A stretch of 51,300 bases of DNA from Ruegeria sp. EL01 (GTDB lineage Bacteria; Pseudomonadota; Alphaproteobacteria; Rhodobacterales; Rhodobacteraceae), in assembly GCF_900313035.1 (NCBI RefSeq), contig NZ_OMPS01000020.1, positions 1 through 51,300 on the forward strand, written 5' to 3'. Shown piece after piece: positions 15,539 through 23,609 of the stretch. Position numbers and translations under genes: made by a program. The stretch's first letter is position 1; every line of letters begins with the position of its first letter. The notes beneath the pieces are model-generated. The model was not told the DNA's origin. It ran no database searches and saw nothing but the letters and a program-made list of their open reading frames with translations.

Positions 15539-16513
15539 ATGAAAGATCCCCTGATGAGCAGCCATGGATATGAAGGCGGGCGGTTGAACCTGCCCTTTGT
15601 TGGCATCTGTACATTTGCCAAAGGTGAATACGTGTCCGATTGGGACGCAATCGATGCCGATGTTGCCGTAATGGGTGCGCCTTATGATTTCGGATGTCAG
15701 TGGCGATCAGGGGCGCGGATGGGCCCACGCGCGATCCGCGAGGCATCGACACTGTTTTCGTTCGGGCACGGTGGGGCATATGATTTCGAAGATGATGTCA
15801 CTTATCTACCCTCCGAAACCACCAAGATTGTCGATATCGGTGATGCCGACATCATCCATACGGATACCATCAACAGTCACGCCAATATCGAAGCTGGCGT
15901 GCGTGCGATTTTGAAATCCGGCGCGCTGCCAGTTGTTCTTGGCGGTGACCATTCGATCAACATTCCATGCATAAATGCGTTTGATGATCAGGACCCTATT
16001 CATGTCGTCCAAATCGACGCTCATTTGGATTTCGTTGATGAGCGTCACGGCGTGCGTTACGGCCACGGCAATCCGATGCGGCGAGCTGCAGAGAAAGAAT
16101 ATGTCACAGGTTTGACTCAACTGGGCATCCGGAACGTGTCTTCTACGGCGAAGGAGGGATATGATCAGGCCCGCGAAATGGGCTCGGATATTCTTTCCGT
16201 ACGGCATTTGCGTAAATTGGGGGTCCAAGGCATCTTGGATCGTGTGCCTGAAGGCAAACGCTATTACGTGACTATAGACATCGATGCTTTCGATCCCTCG
16301 ATCGCGCCGGGTACCGGCACCCCAAGCCATGGTGGATTTCAATATTACGAAGTTCTGGAATTCCTGGATGGACTGACCAAGCGTGGCACCATCGTGGGTA
16401 TCGATCTGGTCGAAGTGGCCCCGGATTATGATAACTCTGGGTCGACATCCACTCTTGCTGCGCAGGTTCTGATGAACTTGATTGGCCGCATTCTGCATAA
16501 CCGAGCGGCATGA
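15539..16513 (+). CDS. agmatinase/ureohydrolase-family enzyme
   Basis: This is a 324-residue member of the arginase/agmatinase superfamily. The binuclear manganese ligands are seen in VVLGGDHSINIP, IDAHLDFVD and VTIDIDAFDPSIAPGTGTP. Near the N-terminus is VMGAPYDFGCQWRSGARMGPRAIREAS. Family members release urea from agmatine, guanidinobutyrate, guanidinopropionate or related guanidino compounds, and the specificity is not readable. The next two genes follow closely on the same strand: SDR (5-bp gap) and NodB-type hydrolase (4-bp overlap). So it probably acts in a catabolic sequence and not in polyamine synthesis. An internal ATG at 15554 is an alternative start. Confidence 0.85.
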   Translation: MKDPLMSSHGYEGGRLNLPFVGICTFAKGEYVSDWDAIDADVAVMGAPYDFGCQWRSGARMGPRAIREASTLFSFGHGGAYDFEDDVTYLPSETTKIVDIGDADIIHTDTINSHANIEAGVRAILKSGALPVVLGGDHSINIPCINAFDDQDPIHVVQIDAHLDFVDERHGVRYGHGNPMRRAAEKEYVTGLTQLGIRNVSSTAKEGYDQAREMGSDILSVRHLRKLGVQGILDRVPEGKRYYVTIDIDAFDPSIAPGTGTPSHGGFQYYEVLEFLDGLTKRGTIVGIDLVEVAPDYDNSGSTSTLAAQVLMNLIGRILHNRAA

Positions 16514-16517
16514 CGTC

Positions 16518-17273
16518 ATGGGGTCAGTCAACTACGGGTCTGAACTAATTGGTCGCCGCGCCGTGGTGACTGGAGCAGCCAACGGAATTGGCGCAGCTTG
16601 TGCCAAGGCGCTGACTTCTCATGGGGTGTGGACTGCCTGTGTCGACATCGTTCCGCCAGATGAAACCGTGGCCGAGATTCAAGCGGCCTCTGGTCGGGCG
16701 GTTTCAATCAGCTGTGATGTGGCGCGCGAGGAGGACGTATTGGCACTGTTTGCCCAGGTGCGCCAATACATCGGGCGCGTTGATTTTCTTGTTCATTGTT
16801 CAGGCATCATTCATGAAAAGCCCCTGCTCGATACAAAAACCGAAGAGTTTGACCGCGTGATCGACGTCAATCTGCGGGGTACTTTTCTGGTTGGCCGCGA
16901 AGGCATTCGTGCGATGCATCCCCACGGCGGGCGGGTGATCCTGATTGCATCCGATCTGGGCTACCTCGGGCGCGAGACATTCTCGCCCTATGTCGCCTCT
17001 AAACATGGTGTCATCGGCTTGATGCGCTCTTGGGCCAAGGAATTCGCGCCAAAGATCTTGGTCAATGCGATCTGCCCCGGTCCAATCGACACCGCGATGT
17101 TGTCGGCCGACCAGATGACCGAAGAATGGCGCCAAAAAGAGCGGGACATCCCCTTGTCTCGGTTCGGCGCAGCCGAGGAAATCGCTGATATGGCGGTCTT
17201 CCTGACCTCGAATTCCTCGCAATTCATCACGGGTCAAGGAATGCACGTCAATGGTGGGAGTGTTATGCCATGA
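16518..17273 (+). CDS. short-chain dehydrogenase/reductase
   Basis: This is a 251-residue classical SDR. The cofactor motif TGAANGIG lies near residue 17, NAG-equivalent HCSGI near 90, and DVNLRGTF follows. The catalytic Ser is in LIASDLGY and the Tyr/Lys in YVASK, with the usual VNAICPGPIDT and C-terminal FITGQGMHVNGG. The acidic residue in ACVDIVPP after the second strand favours NAD(H). The ATG at 16518 was chosen because the longer frame from 16482 overlaps the ureohydrolase. The stop overlaps the next gene (ATGA, 17270-17273). It probably oxidises an alcohol intermediate of the local pathway; the substrate is unknown. Confidence 0.88.
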   Translation: MGSVNYGSELIGRRAVVTGAANGIGAACAKALTSHGVWTACVDIVPPDETVAEIQAASGRAVSISCDVAREEDVLALFAQVRQYIGRVDFLVHCSGIIHEKPLLDTKTEEFDRVIDVNLRGTFLVGREGIRAMHPHGGRVILIASDLGYLGRETFSPYVASKHGVIGLMRSWAKEFAPKILVNAICPGPIDTAMLSADQMTEEWRQKERDIPLSRFGAAEEIADMAVFLTSNSSQFITGQGMHVNGGSVMP

Positions 17274-18175
17274 TCAAGAACCCTGTTCCCTGGCCCAATG
17301 GTGCCAAATGCGCGGCCTGCGTCACGTTTGATATGGATGCAGACAGCCTGATCCACGTTGCGCACAAGAATGATGGCCATTCGCGTGTCTCGGCCCTGTC
17401 GATGCTGCGCTATGGGCCCGAAATCGGTGTGCCGCGCATCGTCGAAACCTATAAACAACTTGGGTTGCGCCAGACCTTCTTTGTCCCGGCCTGGTGCATC
17501 GAACGTTACCCCGCAGCTGTTGAGGCAATGCTCGAAGGTGGGAATGAGGTTGCGCATCACAGCTACATTCACGAACACCCCAGCGAATTGCCCCCATCTG
17601 AGGAGGAATATTGGCTGGACCGGGCGCTGGATGTCATCAAATCGGCAACCGGGCAGGCCCCGCGTGGTTTTCGCGCGCCCCTCTATAATTTTTCTGACAG
17701 CACAGCGGACCTGCTGGCCGCGCGTGGCTTTGTCTATGACGCCTCTTTGATGGGGGACGACGTCCCTTATTATTTGGATTGCAGCAAGGGGTCCCTGATT
17801 GAATTGCCCACCCATTGGGGGCTGGATGACTGGCCGCAATATGTCCAATCAAGTGACCTGGACTACATGATGCCCATCCGCGCCCCACGGGAAGGTTTCG
17901 AAACCTTCAGGCAAGAATTCGAAGCCGCCTATCGCCACGGTGGTCTATGGATTCCGGTTGTGCATCCCTTTGCGACAGGTCGTTTGGCTCGTTGGGAAGT
18001 GATGAGCGCCTTTCTCGAAGACGTTTTGAACCGAGGCGATGTCTGGTTCGCGCCGATGGAGGAAATTGCAGCGCATGTGGCAAAAGTAACGGCCGACGGG
18101 ACCTATTCCCCCCGACGAGATCAACTGCCCTACTATGACGCGCCGGTTAGCCCGATCCCTTACAAGAACAAATGA
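17270..18175 (+). CDS. NodB-family (PuuE/cyclic-amidase-like) polysaccharide deacetylase homologue
   Basis: This is a 301-residue NodB-fold metal hydrolase. Motif 1 is TFDMDAD, motif 2 EVAHHSYIHEHP (metal-binding His pair), motif 3 RAPLYNFS, and a late motif is IPVVHPFATGR. There is no signal peptide, so a cytoplasmic role is likely. This fits the branch that includes PuuE allantoinase and bacterial imidases, which hydrolyse cyclic amides, better than exported glycan deacetylases. It is translationally coupled to the SDR and ends 10 bp from the convergent LysR gene. Ring opening of a nitrogen heterocycle is my inference from the neighbours. Confidence 0.8.
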   Translation: MIKNPVPWPNGAKCAACVTFDMDADSLIHVAHKNDGHSRVSALSMLRYGPEIGVPRIVETYKQLGLRQTFFVPAWCIERYPAAVEAMLEGGNEVAHHSYIHEHPSELPPSEEEYWLDRALDVIKSATGQAPRGFRAPLYNFSDSTADLLAARGFVYDASLMGDDVPYYLDCSKGSLIELPTHWGLDDWPQYVQSSDLDYMMPIRAPREGFETFRQEFEAAYRHGGLWIPVVHPFATGRLARWEVMSAFLEDVLNRGDVWFAPMEEIAAHVAKVTADGTYSPRRDQLPYYDAPVSPIPYKNK

Positions 18176-18184
18176 TATCTGACC

Positions 18185-19138
18185 CTAGGTGTTCTGGTTT
18201 GCTTCATCGTCTGCTTTGATTTCTGCGATGGCAATTTCCAGATCTTCCATAAAGGTCTCGACAATGATTGAGCCACGCAGATTCTTGCGGGTCACGATGA
18301 AGAATTCCGACGTATAGGTATATTCATCGCGCAGAATGGGGAAAAGCTTACCTCGTTCCTCCCACATCTTGGCATAGTGGTTGGGCAGAAATCCGATATG
18401 CCCACCGGCCAATAGCATGATGGCGGCCGCCTCCAGAAACTCGACCGAGGCGTGATTGACGCTGTGATCACTGCCCAGCGGAAACAGATCCTCACCTTCC
18501 AGGTACGACCGGGTGACCTTGCGACTGTCGGCAATGGCTTGGCGGATTTCCGACTTTTCTGTCAGGCGCGCGATCGGATGGTTGTACGAACAATAGAGCG
18601 TGTTGTGTTCAACATAGACGGGTTTGTATCTCAGGTTTGGCAGCTGTTGGTCAAAGGTTCCAAAGGCGATGTCGATATCCCCATCCAACACGGCCTTTTC
18701 CAAATGATTCGGCGTCAGAATCGATAACCGAATCGCAATTTCATTGGCCTTATTGTTAAGCATCTCAAGACTGCGGATGATCGGGCTGTTGGAATCCGTA
18801 ACCGTACTGTCGATCAGGCCCAGCTTCAAAAATCCACTCAGCTTTCCTTTGAGCTCCAGGGTTATGTTCTGGAAATTCTCATGCGCTTTGAACAGCAACA
18901 AGATCTGTTCATAAACACTCTCACCCTTGCGGGTCAGACGAAATCCGGTGCGACCCCGATCGCACAACCGGAACCCAAGTCTTTGCTCTAACTGACTAAT
19001 ATGGCTACTGATCGTTGGCTGCCCCACGTTCAGAACAGCCTGCGCATTCGAAAAGCCGCGGCATTCAACAACGGCACGAAAGACATGCAACAGACGGATA
19101 TCAGTATCGCTTAGCCGGTACACCAAATGCTCCTTCAT
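18185..19138 (-). CDS. LysR-family transcriptional regulator
   Basis: This is a 317-residue LTTR. The N-terminal winged HTH is DTDIRLLHVFRAVVECRGFSNAQAVLNVGQPTISSHISQLEQRLGFRLCDRGRTGFRLT, and a periplasmic-binding-like effector domain follows. It is divergent from the ABC importer (19238) and convergent with the ureohydrolase-SDR-amidase operon, so it is the likely regulator of one or both. I chose the ATG at 19138; six further residues from 19156 are possible. A palindrome (19139-19160) abuts this start. Confidence 0.88.
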   Translation of the reverse strand: MKEHLVYRLSDTDIRLLHVFRAVVECRGFSNAQAVLNVGQPTISSHISQLEQRLGFRLCDRGRTGFRLTRKGESVYEQILLLFKAHENFQNITLELKGKLSGFLKLGLIDSTVTDSNSPIIRSLEMLNNKANEIAIRLSILTPNHLEKAVLDGDIDIAFGTFDQQLPNLRYKPVYVEHNTLYCSYNHPIARLTEKSEIRQAIADSRKVTRSYLEGEDLFPLGSDHSVNHASVEFLEAAAIMLLAGGHIGFLPNHYAKMWEERGKLFPILRDEYTYTSEFFIVTRKNLRGSIIVETFMEDLEIAIAEIKADDEANQNT

Positions 19139-19160
19139 TACATTGATGAACCTCAATGTA
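19139..19160. promoter_or_regulatory. palindrome at the LysR start codon (candidate autoregulatory operator)
   Basis: TACATTGA (19139-19146) and TCAATGTA (19153-19160) are perfect 8-bp inverted arms with a 6-bp spacer. They lie directly against the LysR ATG, between it and the divergent importer operon. The size and A/T-rich arms fit a LysR-type site. Binding here would repress the regulator and could activate the importer genes. Confidence 0.5.
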
Positions 19161-19237
19161 TCTGTGAATAGCTTACAATCCTATCACTAAATAATAGCGG
19201 CCATGTTGGGGGCGAGAGTTAACCATGGAGACCAACC

Positions 19238-20113
19238 ATGAGCTCGGTACAGGGAAAAGAGATGTCAGACACAAGTATCAAAGCTGGAAACCCAGAGCTG
19301 ACCAAAACGCGCGACAAGCCAAAGAAGTTACAGCTTCTGGTCACACTTAGCGGTAAGCAAACGATGACCTACGGCCTTATCGGCGCGCTTGTGTTTTTTG
19401 GTCTGTGGGAGGTCGCTCACCTGCTGACTGCCGAGGAAGCAAAGCGGTTTCTACCGTCTCCGCTTTCTGTCGTTCAGGCCCTGATCACGCTGATCCAGGA
19501 AAAAGACTACATGGCGGACGTCGGCATCTCTGCCTACCGGATTTTCGGCAGTTTCTTCATTGCATGCGCCATTGCGGTTCCTCTGGGCATACTTATGGGA
19601 TGTTTCGCTCCGATCCGCGCCTTGATCAATCCTGTGATCTCTGGCGCGCGCTACTTGCCTGCGGCATCATTCATTCCGCTTTTGCTGGTTTGGTTCGGCC
19701 CAACGGATAGTCAGAAAATGGCCCTGCTGGTTCTTGGCGTGGTCTTCTTTCTGATCGCCTTGATTTTGGACAACACCGAAGCGGTCGCCAAAGAGCTGAT
19801 CGAGGCGGCCCAAACCATGGGTGCGTCCCGGCGGGAAATCGTGATCAATGTTGTTGGCCGTGCCGCCTCTCCGGCGATCATGGACTCGATGCGTAACATG
19901 ATCGCGGTTGCCTACACCTATCTGGTCATCGCGGAAATCGTGGCGGCTCAGGACGGCATCGGCGCTGTGATGATGCGGGCCGGGCGGTTCCTGAAGGTCG
20001 ACGTCATCATGGCGGGCATCCTGACCATCGGGATCATGGGGGTTCTCACTGACATCGTGTTCCGGGTGACGGCTCATTACGCCTTTCCATGGAACCGGAA
20101 ACGCAAGGGTTGA
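19238..20113 (+). CDS. NitT/TauT-type ABC importer permease
   Basis: This 291-residue inner-membrane permease (TauC/SsuC-like) shows about six hydrophobic segments. The EAA loop, which docks to the ATPase, is LIEAAQTMGASRREIVINVVGRAASPAI. A GGAG box 7 bp before the ATG supports this start; MSDTSIKAG at 19262 is an alternative. It starts a run of six co-directional genes (permease, ATPase, binding protein, then three molybdenum hydroxylase subunits). This suggests the imported compound is the hydroxylase substrate. Confidence 0.88.
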   Translation: MSSVQGKEMSDTSIKAGNPELTKTRDKPKKLQLLVTLSGKQTMTYGLIGALVFFGLWEVAHLLTAEEAKRFLPSPLSVVQALITLIQEKDYMADVGISAYRIFGSFFIACAIAVPLGILMGCFAPIRALINPVISGARYLPAASFIPLLLVWFGPTDSQKMALLVLGVVFFLIALILDNTEAVAKELIEAAQTMGASRREIVINVVGRAASPAIMDSMRNMIAVAYTYLVIAEIVAAQDGIGAVMMRAGRFLKVDVIMAGILTIGIMGVLTDIVFRVTAHYAFPWNRKRKG

Positions 20114-20125
20114 GGGGGATAAATC

Positions 20126-20932
20126 ATGAAACTGAAACGTGACATCAGCGAACACAATATCATCAGCGTCAATGACGTGACCAAGACATACCTTGGTGGA
20201 ACGTTCACCGCCGTGGACAACGTGTCCCTCAATATCAAAGAAGGTGAAATCGTTGCCTTCGTTGGCCCATCAGGGTGCGGCAAGACCACTGTCATGCGGA
20301 TGGTCGCCGGGCTGGAAACACCAACCACAGGTGGCATTCAGGTCAGCGGACACGATGTGCAGGGCCCCGGTCCAGATCGCGGTATGATCTTTCAGGCCTA
20401 TACATCCTTTCCTTGGCTGACCGCCCGCCAGAACGTCGAATACGGCATGAAAATACTGGGGGTTCCGGCTGCCGAGCGCCGTGAACGCGCCCAAATATTG
20501 CTGGAAGAAGTACACCTGATCGCGGCCGCCGATAAGTATCCTGCAGAGCTTTCGGGCGGCATGAAACAACGCGTCGCCATTGCCCGCACGCTCGCCCAAA
20601 AGCCCGAAGTGCTTTTGATGGACGAACCCTTTGGTGCGCTGGATGCCCAGGTCCGCTGGGAAATGCAGGAGATGATGGTCGAGATCATGGATGTCGAAAA
20701 GAAGACCGTGATCATGGTCACCCACGACATTCAGGAAGCCATCTACATGGCGGATCGCATTGTTTTCTACACCCGCACTCCGGGGCGGATCAAAGAAGAC
20801 GTCTATATGGATTTTAAGAAGGGCTACCGCTTTACCAGCAAGGAAGATCTGCTGAGCCAGCCCGGATACCTGGAAATCGAAAAACAAATGTTTGCCTGGA
20901 TGCGCGAAGAAATTCAGCTGCAAGCCGCTTGA
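20126..20932 (+). CDS. NitT/TauT-type ABC importer ATP-binding protein
   Basis: This is a 268-residue ABC ATPase. Walker A is GPSGCGKTT, the Q-loop IFQAYTSFPWLT, the signature LSGGMKQRVAIARTL, Walker B VLLMDEPFGALD, and the switch His is in VTHDIQEAIYMADRI. This is the TauB/SsuB/NrtD branch. It has a strong SD (GAGGGGG) and a 12-bp gap after the permease. It powers uptake with the adjacent permease and binding protein. Confidence 0.92.
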   Translation: MKLKRDISEHNIISVNDVTKTYLGGTFTAVDNVSLNIKEGEIVAFVGPSGCGKTTVMRMVAGLETPTTGGIQVSGHDVQGPGPDRGMIFQAYTSFPWLTARQNVEYGMKILGVPAAERRERAQILLEEVHLIAAADKYPAELSGGMKQRVAIARTLAQKPEVLLMDEPFGALDAQVRWEMQEMMVEIMDVEKKTVIMVTHDIQEAIYMADRIVFYTRTPGRIKEDVYMDFKKGYRFTSKEDLLSQPGYLEIEKQMFAWMREEIQLQAA

Positions 20933-20954
20933 AAACCATCACGGGAGAGGAAAA

Positions 20955-22106
20955 ATGAAAATCAAACCCATCCTTAAAACGACCGGCAGCACATTGGCAC
21001 TATGTGCAACGGCGATCGTCGGAGCAGCTGGAACAGCCGCCGCCGAAGAAGAATTCACCGTCACCATGCTGTCTGTGTCCGTCTACGGCCCCTGGTTCAT
21101 TGCCAAAGAGAAGGGCATGGCGGATGGCGTCGATATCAACGTCAAGATCATCGAAGACATCACGGCTCGCAATGCTGGCCTGGTCAGCGGCTCCATCCAG
21201 TGCATGATGACAACAATGGACTCGACCGTGGTAACCGCTGCGGCCAACGTGCCGGTCAAGCATGTCGCTGTTCCACTGATGTCATATGGCCTTGACGAGA
21301 TGGTCGTCGATGGCGCGATCCAGTCCGAGGCAGACCTGGCAGGCAAGACCTATGCCGCCGATTATGGCTTCCTCAATCACATGTGGATGCTGTTGACCTT
21401 GAAAAAGAACGGCATCCCGTTTGATGGCGCCACCCACAGCATCATGCTGCCACAGGACGCGACAGCCGCCTTTTCCAGCGGCGCGCTAGATGTGGACGTC
21501 AACTTCATCCCATTCTCGACTCAATCCGCCGAACGTAAAGGCGCGCATATCCTGAAAAGCACGTTCACCGACAAGACGTATGAACGCGGGTTGGTGTCTG
21601 ACTCGATTGCATGCTCGACCAACTGGCTCGAGGAAAAACCCGATGTCGCGCGCGAAGTCATCCGCGCCTGGTTCGAGGCGGTCGATTGGTGGAAACAAAA
21701 CCCTGCCGAGGGCAACGCGATCATCGCCAAAGGGCTGGATTGGCCCGAAGAAGATGTGCGCCTGACGCAAGCTGGCGCGGTCATGCTGACCATTGACCAG
21801 AACAAAGGCGCACTCGGTCTGGGCGATGGAAAACCCCTGTGCGAAAGCATTCCCGCCGAGGCACCGCAACCGGATGGTGAACCAAGTGGTTGGGGCGTAT
21901 TGGTCGGCAAAGAAGTTGACTGCGAGGCCGGCTATCTTGCGGACACCTGGGACCTTTTTAGCAACGTTTATCACGAAGCCGGCGTTGCTGATGCCACGAT
22001 TTCTGCGGGCGACGGAATAGATTCTTCGATCATCGAATGGCTCGATTCCGAAGGCTACGACGAGACCTACAGCAATAATAATTGGGTTGGGCGCCTGCCA
22101 ATCTAA
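20955..22106 (+). CDS. NitT/TauT-type periplasmic substrate-binding protein
   Basis: This 383-residue protein has a signal peptide (KTTGSTLALCATAIVGAAGTAAAEE, cleavage after AAA). A NMT1/TauA-like fold follows: VYGPWFIAKEKGMADG near the mature N-terminus, MTTMDSTVVTAAANVPVKHV in the first lobe, and VDWWKQNPAEGNAIIAKGL in the second. These match the aliphatic sulfonate, nitrate and pyrimidine-precursor binding family. The ligand is not deducible. The SD GGGAGAGG precedes the ATG at 20955; the frame extends upstream into the ATPase gene but that part is not coding here. Confidence 0.87.
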   Translation: MKIKPILKTTGSTLALCATAIVGAAGTAAAEEEFTVTMLSVSVYGPWFIAKEKGMADGVDINVKIIEDITARNAGLVSGSIQCMMTTMDSTVVTAAANVPVKHVAVPLMSYGLDEMVVDGAIQSEADLAGKTYAADYGFLNHMWMLLTLKKNGIPFDGATHSIMLPQDATAAFSSGALDVDVNFIPFSTQSAERKGAHILKSTFTDKTYERGLVSDSIACSTNWLEEKPDVAREVIRAWFEAVDWWKQNPAEGNAIIAKGLDWPEEDVRLTQAGAVMLTIDQNKGALGLGDGKPLCESIPAEAPQPDGEPSGWGVLVGKEVDCEAGYLADTWDLFSNVYHEAGVADATISAGDGIDSSIIEWLDSEGYDETYSNNNWVGRLPI

Positions 22107-22199
22107 TCAATTTTGTACTCAAATTCGCCCATCTACCGGGCTGGATATCAACAGCCGGGGGCGGTGTCGCCCCCGCATTGGAAATGTGTGGAAAACGCC

Positions 22200-23084
22200 A
22201 TGAAATCTTCATTCACCTACCAACGTGCCACAACCCCCATCGAAGCAGTCGCCATGCTTGCGCAAAAAGGTGCTGGTGCAAAGATATGGGCCGGCGGGAC
22301 CGACATGACGCTGCATTGGCAGCAGGAAAAAACCAAACCCACAGTTTGCATCGACATTCGCGATCTGAAGGAACTTGATTACATTAAGGTCGAAAGAGAC
22401 GCGATCCGCATCGGAGCACTGACGTCACTTGCCACTCTGGAACGTTCAGCAGATCAGCACCACGTGCTGGCATCGCTGAGCAAAATCACCAAGTTAATGG
22501 CGACCCCGCAGACCAGAACACTCGCAACTGTTGGTGGAAACCTGTGCAATGCATCGCCCGCTGCGGACTTGAGCCCGGCTTTTGTTGCACTTGGGGCAAC
22601 GGCAATGATCCTCGGCGAAAGTGGTTCGCGCGAAGTGGCGATGTTCGACTTTTTCCAGGGTGTGAACAAAACCGCATTGAACGGCGCCGAGATCCTCGAA
22701 GAGGTGACCATCCCGCTGCCCTCGGACGGAGAGATCCACGTCTCGTATCGCCGGATCGACCGAACCGTCGTCGACATCGCTCTGGTCAACGGCTCTGCTG
22801 CGGTGAGCGTTGGCTCAGACGGTGTGATCAGCAAGGTCGGCGTTGGCCTTGGCGCTGTGGCTCCAATCATCCTTGATGCGTCTGATGCCAGTGCCGAGCT
22901 GGAAGGAACGGCGCTGGCGGATGTGACCGTCGGCAAACTGGCAGCAGTCGCCGCAACCGCCGCGAAACACGCAAAACCCATTTCGGACATACGTGCCTCG
23001 GCCGGATACCGACAGGACATGGTCGAGATCATGCTGCGTCGCGCGCTCGAAGATACCATCAAAAATCACGGAGGTACGATCTGA
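22200..23084 (+). CDS. molybdenum hydroxylase FAD-binding subunit (XdhB/CoxM-like)
   Basis: This 294-residue medium subunit belongs to the xanthine dehydrogenase/CO dehydrogenase family. The FAD pyrophosphate loop is AKIWAGGTDM, with IDIRDLKELDYI. The second conserved motif, TVGGNLCNASPAADLSPAFVALGA, contacts FAD, and a C-terminal Rossmann-like domain ends in SAGYRQDMVEIMLRRALED. The start at 22200 follows a weak GGA box; the frame from 22113 is not supported. It passes electrons from the iron-sulfur subunit to the acceptor. The stop overlaps the next start by one base. Confidence 0.9.
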   Translation: MKSSFTYQRATTPIEAVAMLAQKGAGAKIWAGGTDMTLHWQQEKTKPTVCIDIRDLKELDYIKVERDAIRIGALTSLATLERSADQHHVLASLSKITKLMATPQTRTLATVGGNLCNASPAADLSPAFVALGATAMILGESGSREVAMFDFFQGVNKTALNGAEILEEVTIPLPSDGEIHVSYRRIDRTVVDIALVNGSAAVSVGSDGVISKVGVGLGAVAPIILDASDASAELEGTALADVTVGKLAAVAATAAKHAKPISDIRASAGYRQDMVEIMLRRALEDTIKNHGGTI

Positions 23085-23563
23085 TGACTGTACTCAAAGT
23101 CAACGGCCGTAAAGTCGAAATCTCTGATCGTGGGGACCGGACCCTGGCCGATGCACTGCGCACCGATCTGGGGCTGATCGGCGCCCGCGTGTCCTGTTCC
23201 GAAGGCGAATGCGGATCCTGCACCATTCTGGTTGATGGGCTGCCACAAACGTCTTGCCTGATGTTGGCACAACAGGCCGAAGGCAAGAACATCACAACCA
23301 TCGAAGGGTTGGCCGACGGTGAAAATCTCCACCCGATCCAACAAGCCTTTATCGAAGAGCAAGGGTTCCAGTGCGGCTTCTGTACGCCGGGTTTCATCCT
23401 CAGCGCCAAGGCGTTTCTTGAGGAAAATCCAAACCCCACGGCGGACGAGGTTTCCATCGGCATGAGCGGCAACATCTGCCGATGCGGGGCCTATCCCTAC
23501 ATCGTTAAGGCCGTATTGCGCGCCGCCGAGCTGATGAACGCGCCGGCGCAAGCCGCCGAATAA
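23084..23563 (+). CDS. molybdenum hydroxylase 2Fe-2S subunit (XdhC/CoxS-like)
   Basis: This is a 159-residue small subunit with both clusters. The plant-ferredoxin-type cluster ligands are in VSCSEGECGSCTILVDG plus the Cys in TSCLML. The second, helical cluster is in FQCGFCTPGFILSAKAFL and GNICRCGAYPYI. It relays electrons from the Mo site to FAD. It is co-translated with the FAD subunit. Confidence 0.94.
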   Translation: MTVLKVNGRKVEISDRGDRTLADALRTDLGLIGARVSCSEGECGSCTILVDGLPQTSCLMLAQQAEGKNITTIEGLADGENLHPIQQAFIEEQGFQCGFCTPGFILSAKAFLEENPNPTADEVSIGMSGNICRCGAYPYIVKAVLRAAELMNAPAQAAE

Positions 23564-23609
23564 GCCTGCGATCTTAATTTTACGCCCCAAAACAGGGCGG
23601 GAGGAAAAC

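Noticed and set aside
15539..16513. Ureohydrolase as a polyamine biosynthesis gene
   Set aside because: No arginine decarboxylase or spermidine synthase is nearby; the coupled genes are catabolic.
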